This document shows positions 1 to 6,234 of a stretch of DNA of 8,798 nt, one piece after another (the first letter of the stretch is position 1; every line of letters begins with the position of its first letter). The notes beneath the pieces are model-generated. The model saw nothing but the letters and a program-made list of their open reading frames with translations. It made no database searches and was not told the DNA's origin. The position numbers and the translations under genes were made by a program. Origin of the DNA: Thermoflexales bacterium (GTDB lineage Bacteria > Chloroflexota > Anaerolineae > Fen-1058); NCBI GenBank assembly GCA_030834835.1, contig JAUQXD010001201.1, positions 1 to 8,798 on the forward strand, given 5' to 3'.

Positions 1-858
1 CAGGTTCTGGACCAGCACCGGCCACGCGGGTGACTCGTAGCCGATGGCTGCGCGCAATTTATCGCCCCGCATGCTTCGATCCGAAAAGGTCGTTTCGTCC
101 GGCTCGATGTTCACGTCGAGCCGGTACGCGTCACGCAGCAGGCAGAGTAGATCGTACTTGGAAATCGGCGCCGCCACCACCTGATACAGCCCGGCCAGTG
201 TCGAATGGTGCTGAATGATGTCTGCGACCACCTGGGCCAGTTGATTCGTTGTGACACCGGAATAAATCACGCGCTTGAAGCCCTTGATCGTTTGATGCTG
301 TCGGGCAAGGAACCAGTCGAGCAAAGATTTATGCTCGACCAGTTCGCGTCCGATGATGGAAGTACGGAGCGTCACAGCATTATCGGTCGCCACTTCGCCC
401 AGAAATTTGGACTTGCCATACAAGTCATCCGCGTCGGAATCATCTTCTTCAGAGTAATTGCCCCGCTTCCCACTGAAGACGCAATCGGTGCTAAAGTGAA
501 TCACCCGCCCGCCCCACTCGCGGGCCATCGCCGCCAGTTGATGCGGCAGCAGAGAGTTGATGGTGATGCTCGGAATCGCGCTTCGGGCTTCGTCGCGCTG
601 CTTGATGATGCCTACCGCGTTGACCACATAATCAGGCTGTATATCGACCAGTGTTCGCCGCAGGCCGGCCAGATCCATCACATCCACGCCGCGCAGCACA
701 TCATCGCCTTGCAGTAGCGGGACCCGATCGAAGGGTGGGCGTCGCACATCTTCCCGGGTCGTACACCGGGTGTCCGGGAACCGATCCCGCAAGACCTGAA
801 ACAATTTGTGTCCCAACATCCCGGCCCCGCCAAGCACCACAATCGTTGGCCCGCTCAT
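1..858 (-). CDS. RmlD-like SDR reductase (NAD(P)-dependent sugar-nucleotide reductase), 3' end beyond window
   Basis: The frame opens at an ATG at 858-856 and stays open for 286 codons to base 1, so the stop lies beyond the left edge. Translating the minus strand gives a Rossmann start with GGAGMLG at residues 10-16, the segment STDCVFSG at 123-130, and the SDR catalytic pair in YGKSK at 147-151. Further conserved-looking blocks are RTSIIGREL and SKYDLLCLLRDAY. Relatives are about 285-300 residues long, so only a few residues are missing. These proteins are usually annotated dTDP-4-dehydrorhamnose reductase, a cytosolic enzyme reducing a 4-keto nucleotide sugar. However, this subgroup often sits in polysaccharide loci without rmlA, rmlB or rmlC, and none of those is visible here. 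The substrate is therefore open. The start overlaps the upstream epimerase stop as ATGA, and a strong AAAGGAG lies 10 bases upstream. The family is secure and the rhamnose assignment is not. Confidence 0.88.
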   Translation of the reverse strand, partial: MSGPTIVVLGGAGMLGHKLFQVLRDRFPDTRCTTREDVRRPPFDRVPLLQGDDVLRGVDVMDLAGLRRTLVDIQPDYVVNAVGIIKQRDEARSAIPSITINSLLPHQLAAMAREWGGRVIHFSTDCVFSGKRGNYSEEDDSDADDLYGKSKFLGEVATDNAVTLRTSIIGRELVEHKSLLDWFLARQHQTIKGFKRVIYSGVTTNQLAQVVADIIQHHSTLAGLYQVVAAPISKYDLLCLLRDAYRLDVNIEPDETTFSDRSMRGDKLRAAIGYESPAWPVLVQNL

Positions 859-1784
859 ACGGTCAATTCTCCTTTAACCCATCGCATATATTCGTGCAGC
901 CCGGTTGCCAGATCCACCGTCGGTTGATAACCGAAGGCCCGCTGTGCCGCGCCAATGTCGGCCAGACTATGCCGCACGTCACCCGGTCGGGGCGGCCCGT
1001 ATTCAAGCGGGCACTGTCGATCTCCGGCCGCCATCATCAGGCGCGCCAGTTCGTTGATCGTGACGCGCGTGGCGCTGGCGATGTTGAAGGCGCCCGACAC
1101 ACCGCGCGCTACCCCGGCCCGATAGTTGGCCTGCACCACGTCGTTGACGTTGACGAAGTCCCGCGTCTGCTCGCCATCGCCAAAGATCGTAATCGGCTCA
1201 CCGTGCAGCAGTCGCTGCGCAAAGATCGGGATGACATTGCCATAGGCGTCATAGCGCTGGTTCACGCCATACACATTGAAGTATCGCAGACACACCGCTT
1301 CCAGCGCATACAGCTTGCTATAGACCAGACAGGCTTTTTCCGCGCCGAGTTTGCTGGCGCCGTAGGGCGAATCCGGTTCCACCGGGTGATCTTCGCGAAT
1401 GGGCAGCGTCTTCAACTCGCCAAAGATGCCCGCCGACGACGAGAAGACGATCTTGCGCGTGCCCGCGTGCCGCGCTGCCTCCAGGACATTGAGTGTTCCC
1501 AGCACGTTGATGGCCGCATCGTCCAGCGGATGATCGATCGAGCGCTTATTGCCCACCGATGCCGCCAGGTGAAAGACCACCTCCACGCCACGCATCGCGC
1601 GTTCCGCTGTCGCGGCGTCGCGCACATCTCCTTCGATGAACGCCACCTGCGGGAATGGTGACAAATTGGTGCGATACCCCGACGAAAGATTGTCGAGAAC
1701 GGTCACCACATGTCCTTCATTAAGCAGGTGCCTCACAATATTGGAGCCGATAAATCCGGCTCCGCCCGTCACTAATGCCTTCAT
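855..1784 (-). CDS. NAD-dependent epimerase/dehydratase (extended SDR, GalE-like)
   Basis: A 309-residue extended SDR protein acting on a nucleotide sugar in the cytosol, most likely a UDP-hexose or UDP-N-acetylhexosamine C4-epimerase. The NAD-binding motif GGAGFIG is at residues 7-13 and the acidic residue binding the adenosine ribose is in VLDNLSSG near 31. FHLAA is at 71-75, the catalytic Ser region SSSAGIFG at 115-122, and YGASK (Tyr141, Lys145) is the active-site pair. The substrate-side block LRYFNVYG follows at 167-173, then FGDGEQTRDFVNVND. Length and motif order are normal for the family, so it looks intact. The start is supported by GGAG six bases upstream. The stop overlaps the RmlD-like start as ATGA. 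The NTP_transf_5 gene lies 79 bases upstream. GC is high (37 of 60 bases in 1381-1440), matching the left part of the window. A 4,6-dehydratase or uronate-epimerase role cannot be excluded by eye. Confidence 0.93.
   Translation of the reverse strand: MKALVTGGAGFIGSNIVRHLLNEGHVVTVLDNLSSGYRTNLSPFPQVAFIEGDVRDAATAERAMRGVEVVFHLAASVGNKRSIDHPLDDAAINVLGTLNVLEAARHAGTRKIVFSSSAGIFGELKTLPIREDHPVEPDSPYGASKLGAEKACLVYSKLYALEAVCLRYFNVYGVNQRYDAYGNVIPIFAQRLLHGEPITIFGDGEQTRDFVNVNDVVQANYRAGVARGVSGAFNIASATRVTINELARLMMAAGDRQCPLEYGPPRPGDVRHSLADIGAAQRAFGYQPTVDLATGLHEYMRWVKGELTV
869..875 (-). promoter_or_regulatory. Shine-Dalgarno of the RmlD-like gene
   Basis: AAAGGAG on the minus strand, 10 bases before the ATG at 858. 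It lies within the last codons of the upstream epimerase gene. It fixes the start of the RmlD-like frame and lets it be translated independently as well as by ATGA coupling. Confidence 0.6.
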
Positions 1785-1790
1785 CGTTTA

Positions 1791-1794
1791 CTCC
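1791..1794 (-). promoter_or_regulatory. Shine-Dalgarno of the epimerase gene
   Basis: GGAG on the minus strand, six bases before the ATG at 1784. With no upstream gene overlapping here, this site decides the start. Confidence 0.55.
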
Positions 1795-1801
1795 GTTTTC
1801 G

Positions 1802-1826
1802 TTTTGCGGCGTTACTCATCGCAAAA
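1802..1826. repeat. Inverted repeat, 7-base arms with 11-base loop
   Basis: The arms TTTTGCG and CGCAAAA pair perfectly. The hairpin sits between the NTP_transf_5 stop and the epimerase Shine-Dalgarno. It could form in the transcript and affect stability or access, but there is no direct evidence of function. Confidence 0.4.
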
Positions 1827-1863
1827 TTCGTGTCACGGCGTGAATCCGATTCTTCCTTCCAGA

Positions 1864-3024
1864 CTAGATCCGGCCTCGCGCTGCATCAAACACATGTCGC
1901 AGCCGCGTCCGCCAGCCAGATCGCCCATAGCGTGCCTGCAGCCACTCTTCCTCCGGCCACAGGGCACGGTAGACCAGCTTCACTGCATCGCGCTTGCGAT
2001 CCACCATCAGCAGTAGATACACATACCGCCACTTGCTTTTGCTCAGATCGCGCATATCCACCAGCGACTGCGCATTGGCAAACAGCCCGATCAACTTCTG
2101 CCGCAGCGGTGAAGGTGCCAGCTGCCGCGCCGCATCGGCCACCTCAGCCAGTCCGCATAGCTCAACCGTCAGGCTCAGCACCAGCCAGGTGGCTGTGGCG
2201 ACGCGCCACTCACGCGCGCGCTGAATGATCGCCGGCCAATCGAGGGGGGTGTGACGGGCAAGCAGGGTGACATCGACCAGGCTGCGCACAGTCGACAAAG
2301 ACAGCTGATGGTTAATCGCGTTATGAATCGCCACTTGCAAGAGATGGTCTTCATGCGCCAGGGTCCACGCGGAACAGCCGACCAACTCCACGGGCTGACA
2401 CCGGGCGCGAATCGCCGCTTCGTCCACGCGCGCCACACGCCGCAGCCACTCGCCCGGAAACACGCCAAAGTGTAGTTCCACCACACCCGTTGCGCCGTTC
2501 GGTTCGTACAGGCGGATTTCGCCGCTATGTATCTCCATGAGCGCAAGCGGACGATCAACTTTGGGATCGTAACAGTAACCGGTGGCTTCCAGCACGGCTT
2601 GCGCTTGGAACACCTCAGGCGCGCTCAGCCACAGATCGAGATCGCCCATGAGGCGGCAGGCCGGATCAGGGTAAACCGTATAAGCCAGGGCGGCACCCTT
2701 GAAAGCGATGGGCGTCAGGTTGGCGCGGGCCAGCGCCGTCAACACGCTGCGCAGCTCCTGCCGGTGCAGCTCCGTATCACCCACCGCCAGATAATAGGCC
2801 TGCCGCAGATCAAGCGCCATGTCAGCCGGCAGCGAATAGGCATGCCTAAGCATAACCCAGGCCAGCGCCGCCAGCTGATGCCGCTTGAGCCAATCCACCC
2901 CCAGCGTCAACAGCCCGGTCACGCCACTGGCCGACTCGTCGTAGGTGCGAACGGCAATGGCGGTCAGCAGCCAGCGCGCTCCAACCAATTGGTCGGTCCC
3001 GGCTGCGTCAGTGAGGGACGGCAT
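1864..3024 (-). CDS. Nucleotidyltransferase-fold family protein (NTP_transf_5 type)
   Basis: A 386-residue protein matching the uncharacterised nucleotidyltransferase group often found in capsule and exopolysaccharide loci. The key region is residues 108-133. It starts FKGAAL, runs through an aromatic/proline stretch, and ends RLMGDLDLWL. In this family the GDLDLW aspartates (128 and 130) are the presumed metal ligands and FKG supplies the substrate-side Lys-Gly. VELHFGVFP follows at 182-190, a histidine-rich block (HEDHLLQVAIHNAINH) at 224-239, and the ARYG near 364-367 is also typical. No signal peptide is seen. One hydrophobic stretch around 279-290 is probably a buried helix. The true substrate is unknown: transfer of a nucleotide or phospho-group to a sugar or to a protein are both possible. 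The ATG lies inside the end of the aminotransferase gene (17-base overlap, 3008-3024), implying coupling. GC is very high in parts. Confidence 0.8.
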   Translation of the reverse strand: MPSLTDAAGTDQLVGARWLLTAIAVRTYDESASGVTGLLTLGVDWLKRHQLAALAWVMLRHAYSLPADMALDLRQAYYLAVGDTELHRQELRSVLTALARANLTPIAFKGAALAYTVYPDPACRLMGDLDLWLSAPEVFQAQAVLEATGYCYDPKVDRPLALMEIHSGEIRLYEPNGATGVVELHFGVFPGEWLRRVARVDEAAIRARCQPVELVGCSAWTLAHEDHLLQVAIHNAINHQLSLSTVRSLVDVTLLARHTPLDWPAIIQRAREWRVATATWLVLSLTVELCGLAEVADAARQLAPSPLRQKLIGLFANAQSLVDMRDLSKSKWRYVYLLLMVDRKRDAVKLVYRALWPEEEWLQARYGRSGWRTRLRHVFDAARGRI

Positions 3025-4210
3025 GGGTCACTGCGTCTCGTAACTGCTGGCAGACATAGTCCACCTGGTCTTCGGTCATCACGCCGGAAAACGGTAGGGC
3101 CAGTGACACATCGCCCCAATACTCGGTCACCGGGAAATCGCCGCGTTGATAGCCAAATTTGTCGCGGTAAAACGGCTGCAGGTGAATGGGCGTAAAGTAC
3201 GGCCGGCTGGGCACGCCCGCGGCGGCTAACCGCTTCAAAACATCATCTCGATTGGCGGGCGGCTTGATGCGCACCACATACACGAACCAGCTCATGCGCG
3301 TCGTGGTGGCCACAATCTGCGGCGTTTCGATCAATTCTTCCTCACCCAGCCGATTGTTATACCAGCTGGCCACCCGTTCGCGCTTGGCCAGCAGTTCGTC
3401 GATGCGTTTGATCTGCGTGACGCCCAGCGCTGCGCTCAGCTCATCCAGGCGATAGTTATAACCCAGCCGCGAGTGGTTGAGCCAGGCATCAAACACGTCG
3501 CGACCCTGATTGCGCAGCGACCGGAATAAATCGGCCCACTCGTCATTACTCGTCACTACTAGGCCGCCCTCACCCGTGGTCATTTGTTTGTTTGGGTAGA
3601 AGGCGAACACCCCCATATCGCCCAGCGTGCCCGCCATGCGCCCCTTGTATTCCGCGCCAATCGCCTCGCACGCATCCTCGATCACGCGCAGCCCATATCG
3701 CCCGGCAACTTCCAGAATCGGGTCCATATCGCACGGCTGCCCAAACGCGTGTACCGGCAAAATAGCCTTTAGCGATTGGAGGTTGGAGGTTGAAAGTTGG
3801 AGCGCGCGTGGCAGCCACCGTTCCTGCCTCTTGCTTCCCGCATCTCGTATCAGATCATGCGCCACCTCTGCCACCCGCGCCGGATCGATATTGCCGGTCT
3901 GCGGATCGACATCCACGAACACCGGCACGCCCCGCTCATACAAAATGCTGTTGGCCGAAGCGATAAATGAGAACGGTGTGGTAATCACCATATCGCCGGG
4001 CTGAACATCGGCGGCGATGATGCCCAGATGCAAGCCGGCCGTGCCGCTATTGACGCCAATGGCCTGGCGCGCGCCTACGTAGGCCGCGCCCGCCCGCTCA
4101 AAGGCGTCGATCTGCGGGCCGATGCTCAGCACAGGTGTGCGCAACACGGCATTCACCGCGTCGATTTCGGCTGCGGTAATATCGGGGGAAGACATGGGAA
4201 TGGGTTTCAA
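3008..4210 (-). CDS. DegT/DnrJ/EryC1/StrS aminotransferase (sugar PLP aminotransferase)
   Basis: A 400-residue PLP enzyme expected to aminate a 4-keto (or 3-keto) nucleotide sugar using glutamate, in the cytosol. It begins MKPIPMSSPDIT and has the phosphate-site segment NSGTAGLHL at 54-62. TTPFSFIASAN is at 78-87, the PLP-ring Asp in IEDACEAIGAEYKG (Asp179), and the Schiff-base Lys208 in FYPNKQMTTGEGG. LRNQGRD follows, then the C-terminal substrate block YNYRLDELSAALG at 251-263. All catalytic residues are present. The start is a TTG at 4210. The alternative ATG at 4195 would cut off the conserved KPIP and has no Shine-Dalgarno, whereas the TTG gives a TTGA overlap with the upstream gene, like the ATGA junctions nearby. 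Residues about 121-147 look like extra material compared with ordinary relatives and coincide with a heptameric DNA repeat. PglE-like pairing with the upstream phosphoglycosyl transferase and GNAT is plausible. Confidence 0.93.
   Translation of the reverse strand: MKPIPMSSPDITAAEIDAVNAVLRTPVLSIGPQIDAFERAGAAYVGARQAIGVNSGTAGLHLGIIAADVQPGDMVITTPFSFIASANSILYERGVPVFVDVDPQTGNIDPARVAEVAHDLIRDAGSKRQERWLPRALQLSTSNLQSLKAILPVHAFGQPCDMDPILEVAGRYGLRVIEDACEAIGAEYKGRMAGTLGDMGVFAFYPNKQMTTGEGGLVVTSNDEWADLFRSLRNQGRDVFDAWLNHSRLGYNYRLDELSAALGVTQIKRIDELLAKRERVASWYNNRLGEEELIETPQIVATTTRMSWFVYVVRIKPPANRDDVLKRLAAAGVPSRPYFTPIHLQPFYRDKFGYQRGDFPVTEYWGDVSLALPFSGVMTEDQVDYVCQQLRDAVTHAVPH
3541..3560 (-). repeat. Two-copy decamer repeat in the aminotransferase gene
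   Basis: Plus strand CGTCATTACT at 3541-3550 is followed by CGTCACTACT at 3551-3560, differing at one position. It encodes part of VVTSNDE just after the PLP-lysine block. It may be chance, or another short repeat of the type seen at 3774-3802. Confidence 0.4.
3774..3802 (-). repeat. Imperfect heptanucleotide tandem repeat inside the aminotransferase gene
   Basis: On the plus strand the unit TTGGAGG occurs at 3776-3782 and 3783-3789, then the variant TTGAAAG at 3790-3796, then a partial TTGGAG at 3797-3802. On the coding strand this is a pyrimidine-rich CTCCAAC-type repeat encoding roughly LQLSTSNLQS. Such heptamers usually sit between genes; here one is read in frame within a gene. Confidence 0.75.
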
Positions 4211-5283
4211 GATTGCTCACTCTCTCCGTTGACATGCGGGATCGATCGGTACGCAGGAAAGTAGCCATTGGATTGCACGGCTATTCCATAATATTGTTCC
4301 CAGGCAGCACATAGGTTATTGTACTGCTCGGGTAGATGAATGTTCCGATATACTTGAAAACGCGCTCGCAACGGCGAGAAACTCGCCTTGAATCGAAAAA
4401 TACCATCATCTGGCATGTATCCCCCGCCAAGAATTAGGCGGCGCTTGCCCATCCGCTGCGCCCACTGAATGGTGTCCAATACCACCGCGTTAGTGGGACG
4501 GATTTGCTGAAAGGCCTGATCAGCGCCTCCCAGGTACGAGTAAACATCCATGTCATCATGCAGATACAGGGTCGCCGCAACGATTTGGCCTTGATACTCG
4601 GCAAGCACAAATCTTGCGTGATCGGGCATCTCCTCAAAAAACGCTTTGAAATAATCGAGCGAGAAAAAATACCGATCCTGAGCGTGATTACGCTCCATAG
4701 TATGCATGTAAATGCGATAGAATTCACCGACATCACCTGCCGACGTCGCTGCAAACGTCCGTACGTTCTCACGCCGCGCCCGATTGATATTCTTACGGCA
4801 AGCATACGTAAAGGATTCGGTCCACAACTGTTCCAATGATCGCGAGAGATCGACGTAGACAATTTCTCGGTTGAGTTGTTTTCCTTCCGGGCGAAGACAC
4901 TGCGTCTGATAACGCCAGGGATGCAAATGAGCAAATTCAGTCACTACGTTATATTGCTGGCACCAGTTCTCAAAGGACTGAGCAAACAGGGTTGACAGGT
5001 CTAGCGATTCATTACCGACAGCCATTGGCCCGGTATATTCCGGTGACAAACTATCAAACAATTCAGCACCTTGATTCGCCCCAAAAGCCAGTGCCCGAAC
5101 TGAACGCAGAAAAACGGGATACACGAGGCGTGAATTGGCCGATTCAATCACATACAGCCGTGCGCTGGTCTGGGTATATTGTTCGGTAATTGCCGCATAC
5201 TGCTGGCTGCCAAACACACTGGTCGCAGCCGGCAAGGCCAGCGCCCAAGCGTCATCATGGGTAGTAAGGATTCGTTCACGCAT
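4207..5283 (-). CDS. FemAB-like GNAT-fold transferase (Acetyltransf_6 type)
   Basis: A 358-residue protein of the FemAB-like group, which has two GNAT-like folds. Characterised members move an amino acid from aminoacyl-tRNA to a peptidoglycan precursor, and relatives occur in exopolysaccharide loci. Visible features are YVDLSRSLEQLW at 143-154 and a basic KNINRARRENV at 164-174. The acceptor-side GNAT half includes RFVLAEYQGQIVAATLYLH (224-242) and YSYLGGA (248-254). LGGGY (285-289) and FRFKASFSP (296-304) close the domain and are hallmarks of this group. There is no signal peptide or membrane segment, so it should be cytosolic. The ATG abuts the preceding TGA as TGAATG, with no good Shine-Dalgarno, implying re-initiation. 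Its stop overlaps the next gene as TTGA. GC is lowest here: 26 of 60 in 4261-4320 and 25 of 60 in 4621-4680. This suggests separate acquisition. The acyl donor is not known from the sequence. Confidence 0.85.
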   Translation of the reverse strand: MRERILTTHDDAWALALPAATSVFGSQQYAAITEQYTQTSARLYVIESANSRLVYPVFLRSVRALAFGANQGAELFDSLSPEYTGPMAVGNESLDLSTLFAQSFENWCQQYNVVTEFAHLHPWRYQTQCLRPEGKQLNREIVYVDLSRSLEQLWTESFTYACRKNINRARRENVRTFAATSAGDVGEFYRIYMHTMERNHAQDRYFFSLDYFKAFFEEMPDHARFVLAEYQGQIVAATLYLHDDMDVYSYLGGADQAFQQIRPTNAVVLDTIQWAQRMGKRRLILGGGYMPDDGIFRFKASFSPLRARFQVYRNIHLPEQYNNLCAAWEQYYGIAVQSNGYFPAYRSIPHVNGESEQS

Positions 5284-6234
5284 TCAACGCACCAGTTGTG
5301 ACAAGTAATTCACCATGGCAAACAAGTTATCAGGCAACGCATCCTGGTGCACAGGCAAGTTCATAATATGCTGGGCCAGCCAATGTGAGTCAGGATATTC
5401 GTCCGGGCGAATTTCATCGATTAACGTATGATACAAACTTACCACGCCAAAGCCAGCCTCATTCATCTGAAAGTACAACTCGTCGCGCGACCGGCCATAG
5501 ATCAGAATAGGCAGAGTCTGAGGGATCACACCCGCAGCCAGTTCTGAGTGCAAGGGCTCGACCTGTCCACGCAGCGGAACAAGCGCTTCCAACAAGAATC
5601 TGGCGTGTTGGCACCGCCGCTCCGCGATACTCACTAAGTCATAGTCAAACGGATCCCGTTCTAGCTGTGCAGCTAAAGGCTGCTGCTTTAATCGTGTGAA
5701 CACTACTTGATCGAGCGATCGATTTAGTATCAACCAGCCGCCATACTCGAAGGGCAACATTTTGTGTAACGAGACAATAGCCGCATCGCCCAGTCGACCA
5801 CACATTCCCGTAACGTAGTCAGAATACAACGCATGGGCTTCATCCTCCAGTATCAAGGCACCATATTGCCGCGCCAAATCAATGGCCTGCTCTAGCTGGG
5901 AGTCCGGCCAGCCGAAATAATGAATGAATACCACCAACCGTGGCTTCAGCAGATTCAGCTTTTGGGCCAGATCGTCAAGATCGATTGCTAGACTGCGCGT
6001 CATTCGGTAGAAACCATAGCTTACGTTGGCCGCGCTAACTGGGTCAAATACTCCAGAGCCTTCATGTTTGCTCCAGCCTACGTAAGCCGGTAACAAAACA
6101 AAATCCCTTGCCGACAAGTCCAATGCTTGCAACAAAGCCGTAAACCCGGCACGCGCGTTTGGAAATTTCAATATCGGCCGTTGCCAGGCATTTGGGTCTA
6201 TTGCTTTTTTTGAAACCCGTGGCGCAATTGTCAT
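5284..6234 (-). CDS. Short, divergent DegT-like PLP-dependent protein
   Basis: A 316-residue protein related to DegT/DnrJ/EryC1/StrS aminotransferases but about 60-80 residues shorter than usual. The fold order is recognisable: RAGFTALLQAL near 28-38, FVLLPAYVGWS at 45-55, IDLDDLAQKL at 84-93, and FIHYFGWP at 103-110. LEDEAHAL at 129-136 holds Asp131, the expected PLP-nitrogen partner. SLHKMLPFEYGGW at 155-167 holds Lys158, the expected Schiff-base lysine. IMNLPVHQD near 290-298 matches the family C-terminus. The key residues are kept, so it is probably active, but the substrate loop between the lysine and the C-terminus is reduced. It overlaps the GNAT gene by ATGA and abuts the FemAB-like gene by TGAATG. 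Its product may be the amine that one of these transferases acylates (inference). GC is about 50 percent in 5461-5520. Aminotransferase or a non-aminating PLP role are both possible. Confidence 0.82.
   Translation of the reverse strand: MTIAPRVSKKAIDPNAWQRPILKFPNARAGFTALLQALDLSARDFVLLPAYVGWSKHEGSGVFDPVSAANVSYGFYRMTRSLAIDLDDLAQKLNLLKPRLVVFIHYFGWPDSQLEQAIDLARQYGALILEDEAHALYSDYVTGMCGRLGDAAIVSLHKMLPFEYGGWLILNRSLDQVVFTRLKQQPLAAQLERDPFDYDLVSIAERRCQHARFLLEALVPLRGQVEPLHSELAAGVIPQTLPILIYGRSRDELYFQMNEAGFGVVSLYHTLIDEIRPDEYPDSHWLAQHIMNLPVHQDALPDNLFAMVNYLSQLVR

Larger units (their letters stand above)
1785..1863. other. 79-base intergenic gap with three small palindromes
   Basis: This is the largest non-coding stretch in the window. 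It holds a perfect 7-base inverted repeat, TTTTGCG at 1802-1808 and CGCAAAA at 1820-1826, with an 11-base loop. It also holds TCACGGCGTGA at 1833-1843 (5-base arms around one base), which overlaps GAATCCGATTC at 1842-1852 (5-base arms around one base). No T-run follows the hairpin on either strand, so it is not a standard intrinsic terminator. I could not find a convincing -35/-10 pair. It may be an internal regulatory or RNA-processing point in the operon, but that is inference. Confidence 0.35.

Noticed and set aside
651..1661. Long plus-strand open frame of 336 codons opposite the epimerase gene
   Set aside because: The opposite strand encodes an intact extended SDR with all motifs. The plus-strand translation is arginine- and histidine-rich with no recognisable domain, typical of an antisense shadow in high-GC DNA.
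1802..1826. Intrinsic terminator after the NTP_transf_5 gene
   Set aside because: The stem has only three G:C pairs and no T-run follows on the minus strand.
2527..3195. Plus-strand open frame of 222 codons opposite the NTP_transf_5 gene
   Set aside because: Same reason: it is low in domain signal and lies over a clear minus-strand gene.
3774..3802. CRISPR-like or mobile-element repeat
   Set aside because: Units are seven bases with no spacers, no inverted ends and no transposase, so it is a simple tandem repeat.
4073..4084. Perfect 12-base palindrome GCCTACGTAGGC
   Set aside because: It encodes AYVGA in a conserved part of the aminotransferase and has no repeat partners in the window, so chance in coding sequence is enough.
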